The notes under the pieces are model-generated. The model was not told the origin of the DNA, did not search any database, and was given only the letters and a program-made list of their open reading frames with translations. The translations under genes were made by a program, and so were the position numbers. Positions 37,591-50,000 of a DNA stretch of 64,000 nucleotides are shown here, one piece after another. This stretch comes from Anagrus nilaparvatae. Taxonomy: Eukaryota; Arthropoda; Insecta; Hymenoptera; Mymaridae. Numbering within the stretch: position 1 is the first letter of the stretch; every line of letters begins with the position of its first letter. The stretch spans positions 21,920,001 to 21,984,000 of the forward strand of contig JAKSXM010000147.1 of the NCBI GenBank assembly GCA_022575985.1, read 5' to 3'.

Positions 37591-38791
37591 GTCAGGTCAT
37601 TGGCACCAAAGTTTTTCAATTCAATTAAGAAATTAATTTCGGTTAACTACAGAACTAAAATTAGGCATTGCAACCAAAAAGAAAAAAATAATAGCTTTAT
37701 TTATACTTTCTGATAGCAAAATTTAAAAAAAAACAATCAATAATTACTGTAAAATAAAAAAATCTAATTGAAATAAATTAAGAAATAAAACAAAAGCAGA
37801 AGCGAAAAATTCTTACTTTTATTTTATTTTTAAATTCCAAGTATTATCGTAATAAAATACACGCCGAATTACTTTTCGCGAATAAATCCTCATAAGTATT
37901 TAAAGAATCTTTTATTTTTTAGCTTCCATTAAAGAAAAGGAAGAAGTGCTCACTATAGAAAAGATAACTTTTTTGTAAGCTCTAAAGAATTCTGAAGCAG
38001 CTTTTTTTTGTCTCGCGAAAAAAAGTATATAAGAAAAATATTATCGGATTAACGTTAAAAAAGTATACTTTTTTTATAAAAGAAATCATTTCAACGAACA
38101 ATCTATAGAGATTTCTTCATAAAAATAATTATTTTGAAAAAATTTTCTTGGTAAAAATTTAATTTTGTGCTAAAATGCTTACCCGTACACTGTAGTATCT
38201 TTAACCGAATGTTTTCATCTTAATTAAGTACTTTACTGCCTTGTTAGGAAAAGGACTAAATTTAAATAATTGAAAATAATTGTATTTATAAAAAATTTCA
38301 ATAACGTCAGCAAAAGAGAAAATAAAAATGCATTTTATTTACTTTAATAAAGAGTACTTTATAATTAACAATTGAAAATCTTTTGCCCAATCATTCAAAA
38401 TCACTTGATGCCTTAACCCCTTAATCTTGCATCCTTTTGTGTTATTCAAATCGTAAAAAAAATCTTCCCCTAAAATTGATTGATTACATTGCACTATAAT
38501 TCAAACTTTTTTATTCAAAGACTAAGGGAGTAAAATATATTATAATACCCAGTTCTGTTTTGCATTAAAAAACCATTGTTCAATTTTTCGTATCAGCATT
38601 TAAAATTTTATATTTTTAATATCATTTAAAAATTTTAAAAATAAATAAAATTAAAATTAATTTTGATTAAAAATTATTTTTAGGAATTTTAATACTTTGA
38701 TCATTTTTTTTGCAATTTCAATAGCTCATAAAGATAATATTTTTACTACATATTTTGTAGAAGTACCATTGAAAATTTTATAAAGTACCAT
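37591..38791. other. A+T-rich DNA, nothing recognised
   Basis: No exon-like frame or paired repeat ends were seen on either strand. Confidence 0.5.
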
Positions 38792-39455
38792 TTAAAGTTT
38801 TAATTTTATAGTTTGACCTTGAAAAACAAAAATACAAAAAAAAATTGAAAAAAATATAATAAGTATTGTTAGAAAAATCAGTTTCTGGGGAAAGCATCCA
38901 TAAAGCATCCATGAATACACTAACATATACACGTATTCGCAAATGCGAATTAGAAGGGGGAAAGAAATAAAAAAGTAGGGAGTAATATACAGCTGAGTTT
39001 TGTGTTTAATGATGCGAGAGGAAGTTTTGTTGTCTGCTTTTGTATCTGTACTTGTTTCATCTAAATTTTATAATTAAAAATAATTTTGTAATTATAATTA
39101 ATAATATTATACAATTGAATAAATATATTCTCAAATAAATAATTTTATTGCTTTCAAAGAATCAAACAAAAATATAAAAAATAATTATTTCATAAATATA
39201 TACCTTCAGTAACATTGAATACAATCGCTTCAGCTTTGAATTGTATTTTACCGTCAATCATCAAAAGACCATTTTTCGGACCTGTTTTTTCGATTTGGTA
39301 ATTTGGTATGTGAGATTAGAATTTAGAAGCTTTTTGGAAAGTATATTATTGAACACTTTTCAAGTTAATGTATCAAGAATGTACAGAAATATTATTAATT
39401 GTTATTTCTTTGGAACGAATTGTAATTTTTTGTATGCCAGCAGCCATTTTAAACT
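38792..39455 (-). CDS. uncertain minus-strand gene, unrecognised
   Basis: Three exon-like pieces lie in order on the minus strand. At 39455 a good acceptor (TTCTTATTTAG) precedes ATG at 39447 and a short frame MAAGIQKITIRSKEIT. Between 39281 and 39204 a frame reads PKNGLLMIDGKIQFKAEAIV then FNVTE, preceded by CAG and followed by donor GTATAT. At 39060 an acceptor TTTAG opens a frame in the matching phase (DETSTDTKADNKTSSRIIKH...) that stays open to a stop at 38792, its later part being very hydrophobic. The second and third pieces join in phase; the join between the first and second needs a non-consensus donor, so the model is incomplete. Family unknown. Confidence 0.3.
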
Positions 39456-39719
39456 CTAAATAAGAATCATTATTTAATTTAAAAAAGAATAATTAAAAAT
39501 AAAAAAAAATATGTTTGAAAAATTATTATTGCATTCACATAGTATTGTTTGTATATAATCTCAAAATCTTTTTCACCATTTTATAGCATGCATCAATTTA
39601 AAGGTTTTAGTATAATAATAATTACATTTTAAAAATAATTTTTTTTTATGATTCAATTGAAGAAAAAAGAATTAAATAATATTTCATTTTCACAATTATT
39701 TACCAATATTTAATATTTT

Positions 39720-39840
39720 ACTAAAGGCGCACGTGAAAAATTATCTCTAACACTCACTCAACCTGATTGAAAGCGAAAAATTCATTCTCAGCTCTCCCGC
39801 GAGATGGTGGCTCGTAGACCCTGTCGTAGCTTTAATATTT
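39720..39840 (-). promoter_or_regulatory. G+C-richer island, candidate promoter of the minus-strand gene
   Basis: An isolated patch with several CpG sites (GCGCACGTG near 39727, TCCCGCGAGATGG near 39797) in otherwise A/T-rich DNA. On the minus strand a donor-like CAG-GTTGAG occurs at about 39760, which would lead to the acceptor at 39456. This is the position expected for a promoter and 5' untranslated exon of the candidate gene to its left. Inference only. Confidence 0.3.
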
Positions 39841-41036
39841 TATTTTGTAAATTATAATCAAGATGAATTTATCTTTAATTTTTAAAAGCACTTTATATAC
39901 CTTGTTTGTAAGTATGAAAGTTAAAATTATTTAAATTATAAATTATAAAGATACATACGTTTAGGATCTAGACCAATATAACCAGGATCTAGACTTTAGA
40001 TGCATTTTTACAACTAAAATTTTAAAAGAAAAAATATTTTTCAGTGTGTATAATTTTAAATAACGACGTTCATCACCTTACACCTATAATTACAAGTTTG
40101 TAAATTTATTAATGTACTTATAATTAGGATAATTCACGGAATTTATTTTTTTGTATACCAGCTTTATAATTTTTTTTATTTATGTGCAATTTTTTTCATT
40201 ATAATTACATTATACTGATTATACATATAAAATCAGTACACATTTTTGAAGATATGCAATACGAGGGAGCCACCCACAATGTTTTTCTCATGTATTTCAT
40301 ATCTTTTCCTTTTTTGTTTAAAAAATTCAAATAAAACAAATGCTTTTTCCTTTTTTGATTAAAAAATTCAAATAAACTAACTAAAATTAGGTAAAATGTG
40401 CATGCATTGAAGACGCCAAAATTTTTGTTCATAAAGCACGAAAACGTCTTAAGATTTTATGTAAAGTTATTTTACACAGTTATTTCAAACAGAGGTTATA
40501 TAGAAAGTTATATTAATTGCTAAGTAAGACTCCTTAAAATAGGCTATAGTATTTTAAATGAAGCCAAAACATAAGAGGTTTACCTATATCATTTAAAATT
40601 TTTTGATATCTGGAAGGATTTAAAAACATTGTATAACTACCCTCTCTTCCAAAGGAGACTCTTTAAATACTCTTTAAATTAGTCAAAATGCGGAGAGGGG
40701 TCCGAATTCTATAAACAGTGTGAAAATAAGTTAACTATAGGTTTTTTGGGTCACCGAATCTGGGATCTTAAGTCGCTGAAAAATAGGGGAACACCTTTAA
40801 GTCAGCAAACGGTTAAAGTTGATATGCAACTAAACATAAAGAATGTTAAAATTTAAATAACAAAGATAGATTGTTTATTCAAACAACTATAAAATAATTA
40901 TAAATGAATCTCTTATTATATTTCTATATAAAACACAAAATTTGATTTTTGAAATATTATCTTAGATGATTTCATTAATCCATCTTTCACTTTTCAAAAT
41001 CAATAATATAATAATTTTATTTATGTTTATTTCCAG
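39841..41036. other. non-coding DNA upstream of the first certain jing exon
   Basis: A/T-rich, ending in a pyrimidine-rich tract and acceptor TTATTTCCAG at 41036. The minus-strand frame at 40205-40432 lacks any motif. The in-frame ATG at 40966 lies within this intron-like sequence and was not chosen as a start. Confidence 0.55.
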
Positions 41037-44000
41037 CGGTGTTGCAGTTTCGTGCAGTGAAATTAGTAATAGCAGTAACAGTAGTACAATCAGTAGTGGT
41101 AGTAGCACTAACAGTGACATAACTGAACCAAGTTCACCTTGTAGCACAAGCAGTGATGAAGGTGTTTCTAATTTAAATAACAGAGGGTCAGCGGCAAGTC
41201 CGCAACCCTCTTTAACTTGCAAGCTGGCGCCTTCAACAGAAACTTCTGCTGGAACTGTCACCAGGCTCCAATGGCCCTGGACACCTCCTCTTGCTGCTAC
41301 TGCTTGTTCTATGTATAAGCGTCTAAAACCTGAACCTGAAACTGGGACTTTACCAAAACAAGCTGTTTCTTCTACTGACCCGAGTGAAACTACAAGACTT
41401 TCACAATCTACTAAAGGGAATTCTAGAACTGTTATTAATCAAAATCAAGATTCTCAGGGAAAAATTACAGAATACTTTAAAACACAGATCAAATCGCAGC
41501 AACCAAAGGTACAAATTATATTTATTCAAATATTATTGAGGCAAACAGAATTTTATAAATTTGTACTATTACTATTGATTTAATTATTGTTAACATCATC
41601 CATATATAATCTAATTTTGATGAATATTATTTAATTTTTACAAATACATTTTTATAGGGAAAGAAAGTCCAAGGAACCGAGATGTCTGTTCTTGTTGTAA
41701 AAACTCCATCAGAATTTCGACGACCAGCTACCGTTCAACGAAATACAAATAATAAAAATGGTATCACAAAGTTTTTGGATAATTTTGGTGCAAATAAATG
41801 TACCAATGATAATTGGGAACCAGAAGTTCATAATACGAAAAATCTAGATAAAAAATTAAACATGGCCCTGAATGGTCTACCTATTTCAAGCAACGTACTC
41901 TCATCACTGCCATCTTGTAAAATATCATCTCTTAGATTAATATCAGAAGCAAGTCCTACTGATTCAACAATAGATTTAAAATCGCCTATAATAAATAATG
42001 ATCAAGTGAATATTTTTAAGGTAAGTTAAGTTTTTTAATTTTTAAACTAATTTATTAATATAATTATTTTAATGCAGGAAAATAACTTAAATGTAAAATC
42101 CTTACATTTAAATGAAAATAATAATTTGTCAAGTAACAGTTGCTCAAATACTTTATCCAAATGTTCAGAATCCATTGTTTCAAGGCTTAATGCAACTTCT
42201 AATAATAAAGAAGAAGTTACAGTTACCTCGAATGAAGATGAAGAATCATCAAGAGATAGTGCAGGATCATCTAAATCATCGCTTTCACCTACACTATTAA
42301 CTCCAACTACTATAAGATTTCCAGTTAAGACTCCCAATAGTAAAGACAGAGGCCAAACATCAGATTCTGGATTTTGTCGATGGGATAAATGTGAAGTAAA
42401 TTTTGATTCAGATAGTGCTCTTCTGGAACATTTACAGGTAATTTGTAATATATTATTCTTCATATATTACATCCTTTTTAATTTATTTATTCATTATTAA
42501 CTAATTCTAATTTTACAGATTGCTCATATTAATACCCAAACTGGAGGAGATAATTTTATTTGCCAATGGCAAGGATGCAAAGTACAAGGAAAATCATCAT
42601 GTTCAAGAAGATGGTTAGAACGTCATGTTTTATCACATGGTGGAAACAAACCTTATCAATGTATTGTTGATGGTTGTGGAAGTAGATTTAGTTCACAGGT
42701 ATGGTAAATTATATTAATTAAGTCGTAATTAATTTTATATTCTGAAGATGTAAATTATCTATAATAAGTTATCTCTATGGCATTGAAATATGTTATTTTC
42801 ATTAATGTAAACATGAAGATACATGCTCGCATATGTGTTTAAAAATTATGATAGATATATACTTTTCAAAAATGAATATGTCACTAAGAATTTTATTTTA
42901 TTAAATGCTCAAAACAAACCGGCTTCAAATTTTTTGATTTTTTTTTTAAATAAATAATTTTTTGAAATTAAGTCGAAGCGAATTAAAAGCAATTAAATGT
43001 GTAATATCCAATTTTTAAAAGTAAAATTTAACATTATTTAATATGGCACATATAATCAGAAGTTGATAGAATATGTTTCTTGATTTGGCTAGTTCTTGGC
43101 TGTTTTTATTAATGCATAAATAATGAAATTTCGCCGAACTTTTACCCAGATTTTTCTAGTCATTTGCTGTTAATAAGAATTTAAAAATACCTAAAAAAAT
43201 AAATATAAAAGACACTTTAATTGAAATGAAATTGAATTTGAATTTGATGTTAAAATATTGCGAATATTTTTTTACTAAATCAAAATTTAAAATATTACTT
43301 CACAGAAACTTCAAAATCTTTGAAATATGATGAAATTACTTTTTGGATTAAACTTTTTTAACTAATAAAAGTAAATTAAATCATACTTTTAAGGTTTATG
43401 TTTCTTATCATATGCCAGGAAGCGAGTATTTTACTAAGTAAAATAGAAAAGACGTAATTTCTTGACAAAATGTTGGTAAAAATGGATATTCACATTAAAA
43501 AGTAAAAGATTTGTTGAAAAATTTTAATTTCAATTTCATAGAAAAAAGTCGACTTAAAATGCATGTTTAAATTAAAATATTTGCACAATTATATCGGTTT
43601 AAAGAATTAATAATAAATTAATAATGAATAAATTCATTTTCAAAAAAGTTTACGGAATTTTAATAATGAGTTGTCTTGTCTAAGTACAGGAAAACCCCGC
43701 TATACGCAAATAAGCAGCTTTGTCATAACATTTCATGTTTTTTTTTTGTGAATTTAAATTTCGTAAATTCTTTTGGTTAAGTAAATTTTTTGTTTCTTTT
43801 TAAAGGCTTTATTGAGTGTTGTGAATCTTTTGAGTTATTGTTAAACAAAAACAAAAAGAAAATTTTCAATTTTTTTTATGCGGAAGTTAACGTGCAAAGT
43901 ATAAAGTATAGAGCCTAATTTTTCGTAAAACTATATATATGTTATGCAGAATTCGAATTAGGGTTTTTTTTTTAGTCGAGGGTGCTACTGAGCTAAGGTA

Positions 44001-47000
44001 AGTTTAAGTGGGAATTCAAATGTATTGAAATTTATTTGCGTTATTTTTTTAATACTTAATTAAATAAATAATTATATTAAATAAAAAAATTATTAACACT
44101 TTTATAATTATTTAATAAATAGTATGTCTTAATTTTATAAAATTTACCCATTATTTAAATATAATTTAAATAAAACAAATCCAGTAGCAGTTTCTTTTAT
44201 TAATACCTAACTAATAAATGGAGAAAGAAATAAAATTTAATACCTAGATTTTTTAATAAGTTATCTTCAGTATTACAACATAAGTAATTGATAATAATCA
44301 TTTATACATACAATAATTTTATTACTAAATAGTTTTTCAATTCTAAGAATGGCTTAATTTTACTACTTTTTTCATACTCCTAATCTTACATAGAGAAAAA
44401 ACTTATAACTGGTTTGTTTAAACACAACCTAAATGCATGGAACATGTTTACTTCCAGCTGAGCTAGGTATAATGCAAATGTTACGCAATATTACAATACA
44501 AGTTTCTGATTTTATAATTTGTAATTATCACCTTACTAGATTTTAAGATTTTAAACTCAAACTATTCTGATTCTCTAAAACCGAATTATTCCAAGTCCCT
44601 AAATCAAAATTATTTTAAGTCCCTAAGCCCAGATCTTTCAAAGTCCCTAAATTAAAATTATTCTAAGTCTCATTTTACACCCCATCCCCTTAAACCGGAC
44701 TAATTTGACCCCCACCCCCTTAATGTTCAAGTTCTGAAGTACCGCCTCACTGTTAACATGTTCCATGTTAAAAACATTCTTATTATATCAATGATTTTTG
44801 ATGAATATACACAATGTATTTAAAAATAATATTTATATTACTTGGACTATAAGGAACCAATGATTTCAAAATTGAATGTATCCAGCCTTTCTGATACGCA
44901 TACATATTAATTCTAATTCCTTTCAAAAGTAATTTCCTAGAGTATTTACACACTGAGTCGTAAACCCAAAAATTTTTTAAACTAAACTCGGTTTTATCTG
45001 TATTCCGGGTTTTAAAACTTAATTCGAACCGTATAGAAAAATGAAAACGTGATTCATATTATTTCTATGACTCAAAACCTAGAAGAAAGGCTATTCGCGT
45101 TTTATTTTCTCTTTACGGTTTATAAACGCAAACCACGAAGAACCTTGCTTCTGAGTTTTGAATCATAGAAATAATATAAATTACGTTTTCATTTCTCTTT
45201 ACGGTTCGAATTAGGTTTCAAAACCCGGAATATAGCTAAAACCAAGTTTTGTTTTTAAAATTTCCAGGTGTACGACTGTGTGTAGATCCAGATGTTGTGA
45301 GGGGCGTGGAGCCAGCTCAAAATTAGAACTATTTTTGTTCACATAAATTAAAATGTATTCCACAAAAATAGGCATCAGAAATTTTTATTGTTGGAGGGTT
45401 TCTTGGTTAGAATTTAAAAACTTAATTATAGGCTGAAAGTTCAAAAAAAAACTTGAATTTACTTAGCCCAATTTAAACTTATTTTTTCGACTTTGTTCAG
45501 TGTTAAAACTATCATATTTTTACAAACCTGTAGCTTCCTATAAAGAAAAAATTAAAGAGTACAAGAAAATTTAAATAAAATCTTTTTTTTTGGATTAATT
45601 TTATTTTTAATAAGAAATAAAGTTACTAAATCCATTTAAAATTTTTTTATTATTTTAATCATAATAAGTCAAAATTATAAAATCAAAAAATAAATTTTTT
45701 TAAAAATAATTTTATTTACATGCGAAAAAAAAATGAAATATAATTTGAATTTTATTGTTTAAAATCATTTCCAGTTCATGTAGTTTTCAATCAAATTTTG
45801 ATTGTAATTTGGATTACAAAATTTTAACAAAAAATAAAAAATTTTTAGCCTTTTTTTTATCGAATTAATTCTAAAATTGAGGAAACTATGAAAAGTTGAA
45901 AATATCTATTTGTTCAACAAGGGAAAAAAAATAGTATTTGGCTTTTAATGCAGTTGTATGTATGAGTGAGCGTAGCGAACGAGTGCAGACAGCATTGAAA
46001 GTAAAATTTCCTACATTTTTTCCCGTGTTCAACACATAGTTTTTTATTAAAAGCGAAAAAAAGATCGCCCGAAAGCAAGAAAGTAGATCTTTTTTGCAGC
46101 GTGTAATGAAAAAATTTTTACATCTCTAGGGCAAAAAAGGCCTATTTTCTGCCCTACGGCGACTGGTTTTTTGCCCATTATATATGTAAAACTATATTTT
46201 AGAACACGGGACAAAATATGGGGTTCGATTTTTGCATGCTGTTGCTACGCTCGCTTGTGCATACAACTGCATGTAAAGCCGAAACCAATATTTATCCCTT
46301 GTTTAATAAATAGCTATAATTAGTTTAATAGTGCGTTTATATCTTATTATTAAACAAAAGGAAAAATGAGATTTGACTACCATTAATGCAGGTGTATTGA
46401 CAGTAAAATTCTTATATATTTTTTCTCATAATCAACTCATAGTTTTTCATTGGAAGCAAAAACAATAATCACCTAAAGGTATAAAATAGATCATTTATTT
46501 AATAGATAATTTTTTATTTTTGTAAGGCGAGACTTTCAAAGAATGAGAAAAATTAGATCAGGGACTTCGAAAGATCTGGGCTTAGGGACTTAAAATAATT
46601 TTGATTTAGGGACTTAGAATAATATTAACTTAGGGACTTAAAATAATTCAGATTTAGGGACCTATAATAATAAGCGTTTAGGGAATCAGAATAGTTTGGA
46701 TTTAGAATCTTAACATCTAGTAAGGTGATAATTACAAATTATAAAATTAGCAAATTGTACTGTAATTTGTGTGTCCACCCGAATAGAATCTGAAGTATGG
46801 GCCGATCCGGCCCAGATCCGGACCAGATCAGGCCGTATCTGGGCCGGATCAGCCCATACTTCCGATTCTTTTCGGGCATGCTCAGCTGTAAGTAAACATA
46901 TTCCATGAATTTAAGTTGTGTTTACACAAATCAGTTATAAGTTTTTTGAAAGTGATAAATGTTATAAACTAGATTTTTAAATAGAAAACTTTTAGTGCTT

Positions 47001-50000
47001 GAAACCGAGTTTCTATTTAATAATAATTATTATTTAAATGAATTATTATTATCAAATATTTATAATTAAATTACTGATTCAGGCTATAGTCAAGGCGCTA
47101 GAAATGTTAAATGCATCCAAAAATTTTATCATCAGGAGAATGGATCCACCTTAGTGAAACGTATGCATTTTTGGTCCCTGAAAGCGATTTTGAAGGTTTC
47201 ACCCATTTCTGAATGGCCAACTTTGAGTAATGAACGATATATCATAAAAAATGGTCAAAAATTGGCAAAATAGGTAAATTCTTGAAAAAAATTGCTAATT
47301 CATCCTATTTTTCGTACCCCAGTCAGGTTTTTGGGGTTGTTGATCACGATTTTGAAGACAGATTTTTAAAAATCAAAATGGTGGGCTCAAAATGGCGTGT
47401 TCCTAACCTCAGAAACAGCGATTTATCACGATTTATGCTGTTTGAAGCATATTTACGTTGTCTAGTAAGTTTATCGGACCAGTTATGACGATTCTTAGGT
47501 CATATTTTTAATTAACTGATTAACAAAAATCTGACCTCAGAATCGTGATCACCGATCTCAAAAACTTGTAATGCAAAACGTTAAAATGCTTAAAGTAGTA
47601 TTTATTGTCGATTATGAGGTTAGGAATCCACCATTTTTAGTCTGCTATTTTGATAATTATTAATATGACCACAGAATAGTGATAACTGGTTCAAAAAACT
47701 TACTAGAGAACATAAATATTCTTAAAACAGCATAAATCGCTATTTGTGAGGTTAGGAATACGCCATTCTAAATCCACCATTTTGATTTTTAAAAATCTGT
47801 TTTCAAAATTGTGATCAACGATCCCGAAAATCTTACTGGGGTACCAAAAATAGGCTTCATTAGCAATTCTTATTTTTTTTCGATTTTTTAATCATATAAC
47901 GTTCATTACCTACTCAAAATTAGCCATCCGAAAATAGATGAATCCTTCAAAATCCATTCTCGTGCTGATAAAATTTTTGGATCTATTTAACATTGCTGTC
48001 ACCTTGACTACTAGCTCCATGAAGATATACATTGATTAATTAATTAATAATAAAAAGTCCCATGTGTATTTTAGAATACTTTTTTATTTTATGTAAATTA
48101 TTGTATCATTTTTTTATTTAATTTAAAATAATTAAATAATACATTTGAATTCCCACTTTTACCTCAGCTCAGTAGCGCCCTCAACAACCCTCTGCTCATT
48201 CTTGAAATGTCAAATGATAAAATTGTTTTGTTATTTGCCAATCCTTTTTTTTTATATTCTGCCGTTCCGCGACGCGCGATCCCAAAATTGCCAACAATGA
48301 GCCAAATAAGGAAGCTTGCTCTACGCAACATAGTAAAAAAAATTACAGAATAAAATTAAGTGTCGGGTATCATATAATATTTGTATATCTGCCATTGCGA
48401 TGATAAAAATATTTAATGAACATCAAAATTCAAAATATAAACATTAATAACCTTCACGTATTCCGAACATCGGCAAGCAACAATACCGCACCAACTAAAT
48501 GGAATAGAATTAGCATGTAGTATTAAATATGTAATATATATATATACCTATTAAATATATATATGTATAAATTCATTTATATGTATACTATTTAAATATT
48601 TAAGAATATAAATTTCAATGCAGGAGACGCTATATTAAAACAAGTGATAAAAATTGTGCAAAAATTAATCTGTGATATAGTTTTAAATCGGTTTTAAGCA
48701 AATAAACATTTAATTATTTTTATAAATTCTAAAATAAAGTGATTAAAAAAAAAAAAATTTTTTTAACACTTTGTTAAAACCTCGTTTTCAGTATTTATTT
48801 ACAGACTTTTATATTAATTTTTTTTATTTAACGATATATGATCAAATTTTTTTTATAACCTAATATGGGTTTGACTAATTCCGAAATTCATCAAACGGAA
48901 AATATAACATCGGAAAAAAGAAGGTCACAACGTTTGTTAAATAAATTAACAGAAACACCAAAAAATGTTGAAACATTAAATTTTCAAAATTCCTCTCCTG
49001 TTTTGGTAAGAAAGAACTGATAATTAAATTATAAATATGCTGCTATAATATAATAAACTTTTTAATTAACGTATAATTATTATTAAAGACATTTATAATT
49101 TTATAAACATTCTGATCTTAAAATATAAAGCGTCTGCTTGTATATCATCAATTCCATTTCAATTCTTAAAATATTAAATTGCGGTTCATAAGTGTTAACT
49201 TTACTGATAAATTTGACTTGAAATTTATAATTTACAGTTCATCTGCAATTTATGATTAAAGATACATTAATATTTTATTGAACGTTTTTATTATTAATTT
49301 TTTAAAATTAAATATTGATTTTTTTTAGAATACACTAGAAAGGCATGTTAATGGCCATTTCAATCAACCAGAAACTGCAAGTAACAATAGTAAAAAAAGC
49401 TGTGACTCATCAACTGGTAAGCTAGTGAGAAGAAATGGAAAGAAGTTAAGATACAGAAGACAACCCTGGACTGGTAAGTTTTTAATTTAATTAATTTATT
49501 TGGACTTAAAATGTATAACTTTTTTCCCTCTTGTAGCACGAGCTTCAGATTATTTTGATTCTGGTATTATGGAAGGTTTACAAATGAGACTTAGAGACTT
49601 AGCAATGTCAAGGACTATGGGCAACATATTAGAAACTCCAGGAGATTCAATTTTGCTTCGAAGTCAGGTTTGTTCAATTTCGCTTTTTAAAAATTTAGTT
49701 TTACTGCAAAATTTAGGATTCAAAGTAAATAATAATTTTATACTACAGGTTATAGCCAGAAGAATCGAAGAATCAGATGGAAAAGTTAGAGTTCTTGTGC
49801 GATGGTATCCAGAAGAAATGTAAGTTCATTTGAATATTTTACGTAATTTTATTTTTATAAATATTTTTTTCATGTAATTTTCAGAGAGGACGATCAATGG
49901 ATATTAGAATCTGAACTTAAAGCATTTAAGTATGTAAAAATAAAAACAGCTGCTTTAAACAATTACGAGGGAGTGAGTAATATACTTTATCCAGCAATAG

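Larger units (their letters stand above)
44396..46947. repeat. inverted pair of 24-bp-unit repeat family members
   Basis: The left copy (44396-44780) is the inverse of the right copy (46540-46947). Shared blocks, from outside in, are AAAACTTATAACTGGTTTG / ACAAATCAGTTATAAGTTTT, GGAACATGTTTACTT / AAGTAAACATATTCC, CACCTTACTAGAT / ATCTAGTAAGGTG, and then the 24-bp tandem units. The left copy continues into C-rich sequence and a GTTAACATGTTCCATGTTAA motif that also appears at 5240-5270. The interior (44780-46540) holds two further palindromes. Confidence 0.7.
43975..48185. mobile_element. outermost inverted repeat of a nested foldback complex in the large jing intron
   Basis: The left end GTCGAGGGTGCTACTGAGCT (43975), continuing to GGGAATTCAAATGTATT, is mirrored at 48137-48185 (AATACATTTGAATTCCC ... 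AGCTCAGTAGCGCCCTCAAC). About 48 bp match well; the next several hundred bases of each side are A/T-rich and only loosely alike. Between them lie the inner arms (44396-46947), several small palindromes and a TA-flanked MITE (47089-48008). It may be one large foldback element later invaded by others. No transposase frame was found. Confidence 0.6.

Noticed and set aside
40966..41036. ATG at 40966 as the jing start
   Set aside because: The 71 bases before 41037 are A/T-rich intron-like sequence ending in a clear pyrimidine tract and acceptor.
40962..41261. Minus-strand frame of 99 codons
   Set aside because: It is the antisense of the serine-rich first jing exon; the plus-strand frame has splice sites and continues in phase, this one does not.
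42047..42463. Minus-strand frame of 138 codons
   Set aside because: Antisense shadow of the jing exon at 42078-42437, whose phase and zinc-finger start are decisive.
44552..44671. Regular 24-bp repeats considered as a CRISPR array
   Set aside because: The units are contiguous with no unique spacers, occur in inverted pairs, and lie in an animal intron.
47282..47488. Plus-strand frame of 68 codons
   Set aside because: Entirely inside a TA-flanked foldback arm; the opposite arm does not preserve it.
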